A DNA stretch of 64,000 nt, from positions 2,551,501-2,615,500 of the forward strand of contig NZ_CP046266.1 of the NCBI RefSeq assembly GCF_009720625.1. Reading direction: 5' to 3'. Below are positions 17,741 through 26,701 of the stretch, piece after piece. The notes under the pieces were generated by a model. That model was not told the origin of the DNA. It made no database searches and saw nothing but the letters and a program-made list of their open reading frames with translations. A program made the position numbers and the translations under genes. The stretch is from Metabacillus sediminilitoris (GTDB lineage: Bacteria > Bacillota > Bacilli > Bacillales > Bacillaceae). Position 1 is the first letter of the stretch. Every line of letters starts with the position of its first letter.

Positions 17741-19030
17741 TTTAATTTGACTCTCGTTCACTTGAGAGATGCATAATCGAAGGAGATTTTCCTTTTTATA
17801 TTCTGGCAAAAACATTCTAGAGGCATCATCAACAAATATATGCTGCTCGTTTAGCATATGAACGACCTGCTTTGCAGTCACATTCTCGGGCAAACTGATG
17901 GATAGATAGAATCCTGAAGTTGGTTTAGAAAAATGAGTATCCATCGGTAGCAATAATTCACATGCTTCTTGAAGGATTTTCATTTTCATTCGGTATACTT
18001 CTTTTATTTTTTTTAGATGGCTATTAAACATACCACTTTTTAAATAGATTTCTAGTGCACCTTGAGAAAGTGCTGAACTATTAAAATCTGAACTAAATTT
18101 ATATCGCAAAAAATTGTTAACCATTATCTTCGGAAGAACGACAGTAGCAATCCTTAACCCTGGGAGGAAAATTTTCGAAAAGCTTTTAATATAAATCACT
18201 CTCCCGGAAGGATCAAAAGAAAATAAAGGATCTGATTTTGCATTTGGGTCAAGGTCTCCTAAAAAATCATCTTCCACTATATATACATCGTATTTTTCGG
18301 CTAACTCAACGATTTTTTTCTTTTCGCCATTCGAATAACAATGTCCAAGTGGATTGTGAAATCTCGGGATCATATAGAAAAATTTTATATCATTATTTCG
18401 AAAAATGTATTCCAGACGTTCAAGATTTATGCCTTCCATCGATAACTCAATTCCAAAAGTAGTAGCTTGTTGTAGATTAATGGACTCAATGAATCCGAAA
18501 TAAGTAGGCTGCTCAATTAGAATATTGTTTTTTCCATTTGGAAACGGCATAGACACTAATAAATTAAGGGCTTGCTGTGATCCGGAAACAACGACTAGTC
18601 TTTCCGGTTGAGTAAACACCTGTAGATTCTGCAAATATTTCACTAACTGTACTCGTAATGAGTAAAGCCCTTGTTGATCAGAGTATGTAAAAAGCTCTTC
18701 TTTATATAGTTCAATTGCTTGATTCATACAATGTTGAAATTCAACATAAGGCATAATGTTTTTATCTGGACCAGCAGACAAGAAATCAATCACATTATTT
18801 TCATTCGTAGCATTTTGAAATTCATTCACAACAAAGTAGCCACTTTTAGGAACAGAATAAATTAAATGCTCTTTTTCTAATTCTTCGTATGCTTTAATAA
18901 CTGTATTTTTGCTACATGAAAAATGCTCAGATAGCTGACGAACAGAAGGGAGTTTACTTCCTGCAATAAGCGATCCTTCTGCTAGCTGAAGCTTAATTTC
19001 TTCCATTATCTCGATATATTTTGAGCTCAT
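17654..19030 (-). CDS. MocR-type regulator (GntR HTH fused to aminotransferase domain)
   Basis: About 458 residues. The GntR winged HTH at residues 2-70 shows AGSKLPSVRQLSEHFSCSKN and TVIKAYEELEKEHLIYSVPKSGYFV. A class I aminotransferase-like domain follows, with GSQQALNLLV, PTYFGFIE and the PLP lysine in IKSFSKIFLPGLRIA. MocR proteins use PLP as cofactor or sensor and usually control a divergent neighbour. The ATG at 19030 follows GGAGGAT; longer open frame upstream (to 19399) overlaps the neighbouring gene and is not used. The target is probably the divergent EamA transporter. Confidence 0.9.
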   Translation of the reverse strand: MSSKYIEIMEEIKLQLAEGSLIAGSKLPSVRQLSEHFSCSKNTVIKAYEELEKEHLIYSVPKSGYFVVNEFQNATNENNVIDFLSAGPDKNIMPYVEFQHCMNQAIELYKEELFTYSDQQGLYSLRVQLVKYLQNLQVFTQPERLVVVSGSQQALNLLVSMPFPNGKNNILIEQPTYFGFIESINLQQATTFGIELSMEGINLERLEYIFRNNDIKFFYMIPRFHNPLGHCYSNGEKKKIVELAEKYDVYIVEDDFLGDLDPNAKSDPLFSFDPSGRVIYIKSFSKIFLPGLRIATVVLPKIMVNNFLRYKFSSDFNSSALSQGALEIYLKSGMFNSHLKKIKEVYRMKMKILQEACELLLPMDTHFSKPTSGFYLSISLPENVTAKQVVHMLNEQHIFVDDASRMFLPEYKKENLLRLCISQVNESQIKLGVERLAHCITFINSRKNHITPNNVYLF

Positions 19031-19048
19031 ACATTTATCCTCCTTCAA

Positions 19049-19062
19049 CTGTACCGGTACAG
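19049..19062. promoter_or_regulatory. MocR operator candidate
   Basis: CTGTACCGGTACAG is a perfect 14-bp palindrome 20 bases upstream of the MocR ATG. The half-site GGTACAG recurs at 19150-19156, directly before a TATAAT at 19158-19163 that would serve the divergent transporter, and GTGTACC occurs near 19093. Direct plus inverted half-sites are typical of MocR control. Confidence 0.6.
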
Positions 19063-19190
19063 ATGGGTGAAAAAATGGTTTATTTTTACTATGTGTACCT
19101 ATTAATATGTTAATTATATCAGAACTGTTTTTTAAGAAAAGCAGAAAATGGTACAGATATAATACTAAGGAAAAAGGTAGGTAGGATAAG

Positions 19191-20093
19191 ATGCAGGGAG
19201 AAACCAGAGAAAAATTTGGATTATTGTTGGGATTGGTAGGTGTTATTTGTTTTAGCTTAACGCTCCCTTCTACAAGTATTGCAGTAGAGTATTTTGGGAC
19301 CACGGTCGTCGGTTTAGGAAGAACAGTTGTTGCCGCAATTTTAGTTGCTGTTGTATTCATTGTTCGAAAAGAAAAACTACCTACTCTTCGCCAATTCAAA
19401 AGTCTGCTTATTGTTGCTTTTGGTGCAGTTTTAGGATTTCCTCTCCTCTCTTCTAGGGCAATGGAATCCTTGCCTGTTTCTCATGGAGCTGTGGAATTAG
19501 CTCTGTTACCATTAGCCACAGCCGGATTTGCAATGTTTAGAGCTGGTGAAGTTCCGTCTGTTAAATTCTGGATTTCAAGTATAATCGGCTCTTTAGCTGT
19601 TATTGTGTATGCCCTTCATCTAGGGTTCGGTCAATTACAATTTGCCGATTTAGCTTTACTAGCAGCAGTGGTTATACTTGGACTTAGTTACGCAGAAGGT
19701 GGGAAATTAGCGAAAGAAGTAGGTAGCTGGCAAGTAATTGCTTGGGCGATTATGATCGGTGCCCCATTTTTTATTATTCCAGTTGGGTTAAACCTTACAA
19801 CTGAAATGCTCCATGCTCCAATACATGCTTGGGTTAGTTTTATTTATCTCGCAGTTGTTAGCCAATTTCTAGCATATGTTGCTTGGTACAGTGGAATGGC
19901 TATGGGCGGAATAGCAAGAGTAAGCCAGATTCAATACTTACAACCATTTTTGATGATCCTATTTGCAACAGTTTTCCTCGATGAATCCATCACATTTTTC
20001 ACTCTTGTAATAGCTGTGATTGTTGTCTTTTCAGTTATATTAGGCAAAAATGCTACCGTCTCCAAAAAAGGAGCAGTATCAGTGAAAAACTAG
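19191..20093 (+). CDS. EamA/DMT-family transporter
   Basis: A 300-residue membrane protein with about ten hydrophobic helices in two EamA halves. The first includes GLVGVICFSLTLPSTSIAV and VGLGRTVVAAILVAVVFIVR. The second includes SQFLAYVAWYSGMAMGGIAR and YLQPFLMILFATVFLDESIT, with the usual LQP-- and E-- motifs. DMT exporters move amino acids or other small metabolites; the substrate here is unknown. Its ribosome site is AGGTAGGTAGGAT. The divergent MocR gene and the half-site over its likely -10 suggest PLP-linked activation. Confidence 0.85.
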   Translation: MQGETREKFGLLLGLVGVICFSLTLPSTSIAVEYFGTTVVGLGRTVVAAILVAVVFIVRKEKLPTLRQFKSLLIVAFGAVLGFPLLSSRAMESLPVSHGAVELALLPLATAGFAMFRAGEVPSVKFWISSIIGSLAVIVYALHLGFGQLQFADLALLAAVVILGLSYAEGGKLAKEVGSWQVIAWAIMIGAPFFIIPVGLNLTTEMLHAPIHAWVSFIYLAVVSQFLAYVAWYSGMAMGGIARVSQIQYLQPFLMILFATVFLDESITFFTLVIAVIVVFSVILGKNATVSKKGAVSVKN

Positions 20094-20200
20094 TGATCCA
20101 AACAATGTAGTGAGTATCTAATAAGGCTCAAAAAGAAATAGAAAGAAATAAAAGGGGAGGATAAGCTTAAATAATAAAACTAAATGATTGTGAAGAATTT

Positions 20201-20256
20201 TACTTAATTGAACGGGTAGTTTTACTTCATTAAATTGGAGTAAGTTGAATAAATTA
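20201..20256 (+). repeat. Dispersed repeat, weak copy 14
   Basis: TACTTAATTGAACGGGTAGTTTTACTTC keeps the AACGGGT core, and ATTGGAGTAAGTTGAATAA resembles a tail arm. The rest of 20094-20480 shows no gene. Confidence 0.35.
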
Positions 20257-20488
20257 AAAGATAGTTAATCAGAAAAATTAATAAGGCTATAATAAAATTC
20301 TTCAACAATCAGGAGTAATCCATGAATAAAGATAAGCGCTTTTTATCATTGAAAGTTCAGTTAGGATGAGATTAGATATATAACCATTTGGTGTGAAACA
20401 TGTCTAGGTTTTAGAATAGTTAGTTGCTTACACTCATCTATAGCTTCTCAATTATTTATACAAAAATATTAATTGCTAACCAGAGTAA

Positions 20489-20503
20489 TCAAAGCGTTTT
20501 CAA
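20489..20503. promoter_or_regulatory. CcpA cre-like site upstream of beta-amylase
   Basis: TCAAAGCGTTTTCAA (reverse complement TTGAAAACGCTTTGA) matches the cre consensus WTGNAANCGNWNNCW at every fixed position but one. It lies about 120 bases before the beta-amylase start, fitting glucose repression of an exported amylase. Confidence 0.55.
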
Positions 20504-20619
20504 TTTCCGTATATATAAAAGTTGTATAGTAATAGAGATTTATATTTTTCACCAATTTTTATACGAACGGTCATTGTTTGGTATACGAAATCTCAATAAG
20601 AATCCGGGGGGGGAATGTA

Positions 20620-22278
20620 TTGAAGAGACTTATTAAGCAGTTTACTATCTGTTCGATTGTGTTTTTACTGTCCTTTTCAATTCTCTTTGTTCAGAATGCA
20701 TCTGCTGATGTAAAGTCTGATTATAAGACGTATGTGATGGCACCATTAACAAAAATTACGAATTGGAACGATTTTGCAAAGCAACTTGCAACTCTAAAAA
20801 GTAATGGTGTTTATGCTTTAACAACTGATGTATGGTGGGGGGATGTCGAATCAAAAGGGAATAATCAATTTGATTGGACTTACTACAAACAGTATGCACA
20901 AGTAGTAAGGGAATCAGGTTTGAAATGGGTCCCGATTCTTTCAACACATCAATGTGGTGGAAATGTTGGGGATGACTGTAATATTCCACTACCAAATTGG
21001 GTTTGGAGCCTTTCGACGGAAGATCGGTTAACACACAAATCAGAGACTGGGTATGTTAATAAAGAGACACTTTCACCTTGGGCAAGTGATGTCGTTGGTA
21101 CACAATACAATGAACTATACGCTTCTTTTGCTCAAACTTTTGCTGGTTACAAAGATATTATTGAAAAGATATACGTAAGTGGAGGTCCTGCAGGAGAATT
21201 ACGCTATCCTTCTTATGTTGGAGCTGATGGTTGGAGCTATCCTAGCAGAGGAAAACTTCAAGCTTATACAGAAACAGCCAAAGCTCATTTCAGAAATGCC
21301 ATGCAGTCTAAATATGGAACGATAAGTAGTCTAAATAATGCATGGAAAACAACTTTATCATCTTGGTCTCAAATCTCACCTCCAACTGATGGAGACAATT
21401 TCTTCACAAGTGGTGCTGCCTATAATAGTCAATATGGTAAAGACTTCATGATATGGTACCAAAATATATTGGTGAAGCATTTGGCATTGATTAGTAGCAA
21501 GGCACATCAAAACTTTGATAGCACATTTGGCGTACCGGTTGGTGCAAAAATTGCAGGAATACACTGGAAGATGAATGATCCTAGTATGCCACATGTATCT
21601 GAGTATTCTGCTGGCTATTATAATTATTCAACAATACTGGATCAATTTAAAGCAAGTAACATGACCTTAACATTTACTTGTCTTGAGATGGACGATTCTC
21701 AAGCTTACCAAAGTCCATATTATTCTGCACCTAAAAGCTTGGTTACTCAAATATCTACTTTATCGTCACAAAAGGGCATTGTCATCAATGGGGAGAATGC
21801 TCTTGCGATTTCTAGCTCTGATGCAAGCTATAGTGAATCTAGATATAAAAATACAGCTCAACATTTATTTAATGAAGGTTTTAGTGGGTTTACCTTATTA
21901 CGGCTTGCTAATGTTGTCAATGAATACGGAACAAAAACAGCTGAAATGGATCGATTTAAGGATATATTAATCTTAAATCCTGTTAAAATAAATTTTGTCG
22001 TTAAAAATGCTCCTACTAACATTGGAGATACCGTTTACTTAACAGGAAGCCGATGGGAAATGGGAATGTGGAACAGTACAGGTGGAAAAATGATTAAATT
22101 AACTTGGGATAGTGTGAATAAGGATTGGAGAGGAACAGGTAACATTGCTGCAAATAGATATTATGAGTTCAAGGCAGTCATTGTTGATGCCAATGGAAAT
22201 ATTAAGTACTGGGAACCTGGAAGCAATAATGTGTGGAATACACCATCTACACAGGGCAACTATACGGTTCATTGGTAA
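20620..22278 (+). CDS. Secreted beta-amylase (GH14) with C-terminal CBM20
   Basis: A 552-residue exoenzyme that releases beta-maltose from starch ends. The TTG start follows a run of eight G and gives a signal peptide cleaved near ASA|DV (residue 29). The GH14 domain spans about 32-450: TTDVWWGDVE, the substrate loop WVPILSTHQCGGNVGDDC, catalytic acid Glu193 in GGPAGELRYPS and base Glu392 in INGENALA. Their 199-residue spacing matches Bacillus cereus beta-amylase. The last 100 residues are a starch-binding CBM20 (GDTVYLTGSRWEMGMWN, YYEFKAVIVDANGN, YWEPGSNN). It stands alone with a cre-like site upstream. Confidence 0.95.
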   Translation: MKRLIKQFTICSIVFLLSFSILFVQNASADVKSDYKTYVMAPLTKITNWNDFAKQLATLKSNGVYALTTDVWWGDVESKGNNQFDWTYYKQYAQVVRESGLKWVPILSTHQCGGNVGDDCNIPLPNWVWSLSTEDRLTHKSETGYVNKETLSPWASDVVGTQYNELYASFAQTFAGYKDIIEKIYVSGGPAGELRYPSYVGADGWSYPSRGKLQAYTETAKAHFRNAMQSKYGTISSLNNAWKTTLSSWSQISPPTDGDNFFTSGAAYNSQYGKDFMIWYQNILVKHLALISSKAHQNFDSTFGVPVGAKIAGIHWKMNDPSMPHVSEYSAGYYNYSTILDQFKASNMTLTFTCLEMDDSQAYQSPYYSAPKSLVTQISTLSSQKGIVINGENALAISSSDASYSESRYKNTAQHLFNEGFSGFTLLRLANVVNEYGTKTAEMDRFKDILILNPVKINFVVKNAPTNIGDTVYLTGSRWEMGMWNSTGGKMIKLTWDSVNKDWRGTGNIAANRYYEFKAVIVDANGNIKYWEPGSNNVWNTPSTQGNYTVHW

Positions 22279-22642
22279 TTAAAATAGTAGGTTGGCCCCT
22301 AGCTATTTGGCAGGACCAATAATACATCATTATGTAATTTTATATACAATTCTTGATTCTCTTACAGACTGGTTTCGGTTGCCATTATATACTTAGTCCT
22401 CGTTTTCGAAGGGATGCGAGCAAAAGAACCCAAGGATTTAAAAGTAAATTCCCCAAGAGTATTCCTATTATTCTATTGCTTTCAACAAAAATAAGTGGAT
22501 GAAAAAAGGCCAGAAAAAAGGATTTAAAGAATATAGTGTAGAATAGAGATTTGGGAGTAAGTGGATCAAAGGAAAACAAATTAAATGATTACTGATCGTT
22601 CTAAAACTTTTTTTCAATTCTAAAGCAGAGTGGAGTGAGCTA
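22279..22642. other. Intergenic region, no gene seen
   Basis: A weak hairpin, TTGGCCC paired with GGACCAA with one mismatch (about 22292-22318), may end the beta-amylase transcript. The remainder is AT-rich with no supported frame. The ribosome site of the next gene is GGAGTG near 22631. Confidence 0.4.
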
Positions 22643-23143
22643 ATGGAAAATAATCGCGCAAAGAAAATGTACGATTACCACGTTTGGGCGAACCAAAAAG
22701 TGATCCAACACTTGAAGCAACTACCTGATAGGATTTATAAAGAGAAAGTTAATAGTGTTTTCTCATCGATCTCAGATGTGCTGATTCACCTATATGCAAC
22801 AGACATTACTTGGTTGGAGACGATGAAAGGGAGTAGCTTCCACGATACTGTTAGAGAAGTTGAGCGTCGAAAGTCAGAAGCATCAGGAGCATCAATAGAT
22901 GAACTTGAAGTGTTCTATGATTCGCTTTCAAAGGAATTTTACAGCTTTTTTGCAGAGCAGCAGGATCCAGAACAAATCATCATTACAGAGCACCCTCAAT
23001 ATGGTCGCAGTGAGTTCATACTTGCTGACCTCATTCACCATGTAGTGAATCATGGAACCTACCATCGCGGAAATGTGACAGCGATGCTGCATCAACAAGG
23101 TGAACGAGGGGTACCTACGGATTATGTATATTTTCTTTTTTAA
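22643..23143 (+). CDS. DinB-family protein
   Basis: A 166-residue four-helix protein. Characteristic segments are MYDYHVWANQKVIQHLKQLP near residue 9, SDVLIHLYATDITWLETMKG near residue 48, and LIHHVVNHGTYHRGNV near 130. The three histidines of these segments form the metal site in DinB/YfiT proteins. Bacillus members often act in thiol transfer (bacillithiol) or are of unknown role. No substrate can be inferred. It is followed by a dispersed repeat. Confidence 0.85.
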   Translation: MENNRAKKMYDYHVWANQKVIQHLKQLPDRIYKEKVNSVFSSISDVLIHLYATDITWLETMKGSSFHDTVREVERRKSEASGASIDELEVFYDSLSKEFYSFFAEQQDPEQIIITEHPQYGRSEFILADLIHHVVNHGTYHRGNVTAMLHQQGERGVPTDYVYFLF

Positions 23144-23234
23144 AGGAATTTATTGATAAATACTTTATGTCTAAACTTTTATAAAAATATCTTGTTAAGT
23201 AAAAACACTTAATAGAGGCTAATCCAATATTACC

Positions 23235-23312
23235 TTTAAGGGTGCTTTCGTTGTACATCGCTGAGCTGTTTATGCAGCTCTTTTTTATTTATAAACATCG
23301 GGAAGGATAACA
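23235..23312 (+). repeat. Dispersed repeat, copy 15
   Basis: Head TTTAAGGGTGCTTTCGTTGTAC. Hairpin GAGCTG at 23263-23268 paired with CAGCTC at 23275-23280, then six T. Tail TTATTTATAAACATCGGGAA. Confidence 0.65.
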
Positions 23313-23463
23313 GAATGAAGTTCAAGAATTTAAGAAAATGTAAATTTGAAAAGAAGTAGTAAACATGGCATGACTTTTCTGTTTTACTGGCTCCGATACA
23401 GATCAAAAAGTCGTTCTCAGTAATGAATATTTTTTATTCGTTCAAAAACCCCATTTTAAGGTT

Positions 23464-23473
23464 CTGGTATAAT
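23464..23473 (+). promoter_or_regulatory. Possible extended -10 promoter of the AlkD-like gene
   Basis: CTGGTATAAT contains a TATAAT hexamer with the TG-N extension. No strong -35 lies 16-18 bases upstream. It is about 160 bases before the gene start. Confidence 0.3.
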
Positions 23474-23631
23474 TTTACCAAGGGTATACAGGGAAAATGT
23501 ATTTGATCAAACTACTCTGGAATGGCAATCTATTTTTACTTTTACCTCAAGTTCATGTATTGATTGATAAAAAATATAAACTCGATGGTTACAATGAAGT
23601 GGGTAAGATTATAAAAAGAAGGAAGTGTAAA

Positions 23632-24342
23632 ATGATGGATCTCGAAATGGTAATGGAGGAACTGGAAGCGCTCGGCAAGGAACGAACTAAAAAGACCTAC
23701 ATAAGCAATGGTGCACACGATCCGCTTTTTGGGGTGGCTACAGGAGCAATGAAGCCGCTTGCAAAGAAACTGAAGAACAATCAGCCATTAGCAGAGCAGC
23801 TTTATGCCACCGGGAACTACGATGCCATGTATTTTGCCGGCATCATTGCCGATCCACCGACAATGACTGAGGCGGATTTTGAGCGTTGGATAGATGCGGC
23901 GTATTTTTATATGCTGTCAGATTATGTGGTTGCAGTAACTTTGGCTGAAACCGATATTGCTCAAGCTGTTGCCGATAAATGGATCGCAAGCGGTGAAGAA
24001 CTTAGAATGTCGGCAGGCTGGAGCTGTTACTGCTGGCTTTTGGGTAATCGCCCGGACGCTGAATTTAGCGCCAGCAAGATTGCCAGTATGCTTGATCTGG
24101 TGGAAAATACGATTCATGATTCCCCAGATCGAACAAAATCCGCTATGAATAATTTTATTTACACAGTCGGGATATCCTATTTGCCACTCCATGAAAAGGC
24201 GGTTGAAACCGCAAAGACAGTTGGACCAGTTGAAATCAGGCGAGACAAGAAAAAAAGCAGTATTCTACTTGCTTCCGAAAATATCCAAAAGGAAATAGAT
24301 AGAGGGAAGCTTGGTTTCAAACGCAAATATGTTAGGTGTTAG
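23632..24342 (+). CDS. AlkD-like DNA alkylation repair protein
   Basis: About 236 residues, all-helical HEAT-like repeats of the DNA_alkylation (AlkD/AlkC) superfamily: GAHDPLFGVATGAMKPLAKK, then LYATGNYDAMYFAGIIADPP, and a WIASGEELRMSAGWSCYCWL helix. Members excise alkylated bases by a non-base-flipping mechanism; some homologues only bind DNA, so activity is inferred. The ATG at 23632 follows AAGGAAG; a longer frame upstream lacks support. Codon use is more GC-rich than in neighbours (GCC, CGC, CCG), hinting at separate origin. Confidence 0.75.
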   Translation: MMDLEMVMEELEALGKERTKKTYISNGAHDPLFGVATGAMKPLAKKLKNNQPLAEQLYATGNYDAMYFAGIIADPPTMTEADFERWIDAAYFYMLSDYVVAVTLAETDIAQAVADKWIASGEELRMSAGWSCYCWLLGNRPDAEFSASKIASMLDLVENTIHDSPDRTKSAMNNFIYTVGISYLPLHEKAVETAKTVGPVEIRRDKKKSSILLASENIQKEIDRGKLGFKRKYVRC

Positions 24343-24460
24343 TATCGTCTATTGTGTAACTACCTAACTGGAACGAGAGCTTAATACATCATTCGAAGGT
24401 TACTGACAAGTAAGGAGGCAATTCTGCAATCGGTCGCTTTAATGGAGTTTGAGCCCATCT

Positions 24461-24600
24461 CTTGTTAAACGGGATCTGTCCCATCCAGCTTGAAACATAT
24501 TTATACAAGTAGGGGGTGAACAGTTTAGCTAACGGGATTAAAACCCACGGGTGCGACGTTCTACCCCGACTACCGTTATAATAAGACCATATAGTACGAA
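24461..24600 (-). mobile_element. Relic left end of an IS110-like element (relic B)
   Basis: Aligns with relic A (1700-1840) through CTTGTTA, TCCCA-CCAGC, ACAAGTAGGGGG, GAAC-GTTTAGCT, ACGGGAT, CCCACGGGT, GTTCTACCCCG and CTACCGTTATAATAA. No transposase remains. Two segments inside it spell parts of the dispersed-repeat head: GCTAACGGG at 24528-24536 and ACGGGTGC at 24547-24554. It ends at TACGAACGGGTACTTTTA, itself repeat-like. The preceding stretch 24343-24460 has only a weak repeat-like ACCTAACTGGAACGAGAGCTT near 24364. Confidence 0.6.
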
Positions 24601-24670
24601 CGGGTACTTTTATAGAGTAACCAGTTCACTTGTATTATCACGCTTAGAGTAAAAATGCTCTGAGCGTTTT
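24595..24670 (+). repeat. Dispersed repeat head with hairpin, copy 16
   Basis: TACGAACGGGTACTTTTA at 24595 is a head-like block. CGCTTAGAG at 24641 pairs with CTCTGAGCG ending 24666, followed by TTTT. From 24671 to 25024 lies the AT-rich hut upstream region. A possible -35 TTGATA at 24933 and TATTTT at 24957 are spaced 18 bases apart, but support is weak. Confidence 0.45.
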
Positions 24671-25024
24671 CTAGTTCATTAATTTCTAAAGCTAGTTAAC
24701 TTCTGATCGTCTCCACGTGTTAGAGAATCCTCTTTTTCCTCTTTTTTGCTTTTATAATGATTAATCTCGCGGCGGCCTTTTAGTATGTGGAAAAACTACA
24801 ATCTATGCGAAAACAGCCTTCTAAATAAAATTACATTTATTATATGAATTTCGTCTAAGTTCTTTTAAGTTTGATTACACATTAAAAACAATATTGAGAT
24901 AGATTGTAAAAAATATAAAAAAATAAAATGTATTGATATAAATTATAAAATTATTCTATTTTTATAACAAAAAACCGATAACTTTCGTTTTAAAATAAAG
25001 GTATCAAAACTAGGAGGGGTAAAT

Positions 25025-26701
25025 ATGAAAGCGATAACAAACAACAAAATTAAACGTTATGAAGGAACAGAATTGAATACAAAGGGCTGGCAGCAAGAAG
25101 CAGTGCTTCGTATGTTGATGAATAATTTAGACCCAGATGTTGCAGAGAGACCAGAAGATCTTGTCGTATATGGTGGCATTGGGAAAGCAGCTCGTAACTG
25201 GGAGTCGTTTGATGCGATAGTGAAATCACTTAAAGAACTAGAGCATGATGAAACGTTACTTGTGCAATCAGGAAAGCCTGTGGTCATTTTTAAAACACAT
25301 TCAGATGCACCACGTGTTTTAATTGCGAATTCGAACATCGTCCCTGCTTTTGCTAATTGGGAAACATTCCATGAACTCGATAAAAAAGGGTTGATGATGT
25401 ATGGACAAATGACAGCAGGAAGCTGGATTTATATCGGGTCTCAAGGAATTGTTCAAGGAACGTATGAAACATTTGCAGAGCTAGCGAAGCAGCATTTCAA
25501 CAATACGCTAAGAGGCACGATTACTGTAACTGCAGGTCTAGGTGGAATGGGTGGAGCACAGCCTCTTGCCGTTACGATGAATGGCGGGGTATGTATCGCA
25601 ATCGATGTTGATGAGACAAGAATTGACCGTCGCATTGAAACTCGCTATACAGATGTAAAAGCATATACACTTGATGAAGCAATTCAGTTAGCTGAGGAAG
25701 CGAAAAAAGCAGGGAAAGCATTATCAATTGGTTTATTAGGAAATGCATCAGATCTGCTTCCTGAAATGATTGCAAGAAACTTTATTCCTGATGTCTTAAC
25801 AGATCAAACATCAGCACATGACCCATTAAATGGATATGTTCCTTCTGGAATGTCACTTGAAGCAGCAGCGACTTTACGAAATTCCAATCCTGAGGATTAT
25901 GTGAAACTTTCAAAAGCATCGATGGCAAAGCATGTTGTGGCAATGCTTGAAATGATGGAAAAAGGCGCCATTACATTTGACTACGGAAACAACATTCGTC
26001 AGGTTGCAAAAGATGAAGGTGTTGAAAATGCATTTGACTTCCCAGGATTTGTTCCAGCTTATATCCGTCCGCAATTTTGTGAAGGAAAAGGACCTTTCCG
26101 TTGGGTAGCATTATCAGGAGATCCTGAAGATATTTATAAAACAGATCAAGCCATTTTACGTGAATTCAGTGATAATGAACATTTATGCAACTGGATCCGT
26201 ATGGCACAGGAAAAAATTCAGTTCCAAGGTCTGCCATCCCGCATTTGCTGGTTAGGATATGGGGAACGTGCTCGTTTCGGAAAAATCATCAATGACATGG
26301 TGGCAAGCGGAGAGCTAAAAGCACCTGTTGTCATTGGACGTGACCACTTAGATTCCGGCTCTGTTGCTTCACCAAATCGGGAAACAGAAGCAATGAAAGA
26401 CGGATCAGATGTTGTATCAGACTGGCCAATATTAAATGCAATGGTTAACGCAGTTGGCGGGGCAACTTGGGTATCTGTTCACCACGGCGGTGGAGTAGGA
26501 ATGGGCTATTCCTTGCATGCAGGTGTTGTCATTGTGGCAGATGGCACGAAAGAAGCGGAAGCACGACTTGAGAGAGTTCTTACGACTGATCCAGGTATGG
26601 GTGTTGTTCGTCATGCAGATGCAGGCTATGAACTGGCAAAGAAAACAGCGCGTGAAAAGGGAATCAACATGCCAATGCTTGATAAGGGAGATGAACAGTA
26701 A
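25025..26701 (+). CDS. hutU: Urocanate hydratase
   Basis: A 558-residue cytoplasmic enzyme using tightly bound NAD+ to convert urocanate to imidazolone propionate, step two of histidine breakdown. Family marks include [15 protein letters not shown], the NAD-binding [34 protein letters not shown] and [15 protein letters not shown]. The ATG follows GGAGGGG. Its stop overlaps the start of hutI (TAATG), so hutU, hutI and hutG form one operon. No hutH or hutP lies in the 680 bases upstream, where an IS110 relic is found instead. Confidence 0.97.
   Translation: MKAITNNKIKRYEGTELNTKGWQQEAVLRMLMNNLDPDVAERPEDLVVYGGIGKAARNWESFDAIVKSLKELEHDETLLVQSGKPVVIFKTHSDAPRVLIANSNIVPAFANWETFHELDKKGLMMYGQMTAGSWIYIGSQGIVQGTYETFAELAKQHFNNTLRGTITVTAGLGGMGGAQPLAVTMNGGVCIAIDVDETRIDRRIETRYTDVKAYTLDEAIQLAEEAKKAGKALSIGLLGNASDLLPEMIARNFIPDVLTDQTSAHDPLNGYVPSGMSLEAAATLRNSNPEDYVKLSKASMAKHVVAMLEMMEKGAITFDYGNNIRQVAKDEGVENAFDFPGFVPAYIRPQFCEGKGPFRWVALSGDPEDIYKTDQAILREFSDNEHLCNWIRMAQEKIQFQGLPSRICWLGYGERARFGKIINDMVASGELKAPVVIGRDHLDSGSVASPNRETEAMKDGSDVVSDWPILNAMVNAVGGATWVSVHHGGGVGMGYSLHAGVVIVADGTKEAEARLERVLTTDPGMGVVRHADAGYELAKKTAREKGINMPMLDKGDEQ

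Noticed and set aside
19031..19399. N-terminal extension of the MocR-type protein to 581 residues
   Set aside because: The extension is antisense to the EamA gene and crosses its promoter; the ATG at 19030 has the good ribosome site.
20424..20636. 70-residue frame upstream of beta-amylase
   Set aside because: It overlaps the cre-like site and the beta-amylase ribosome site and has no start signal.
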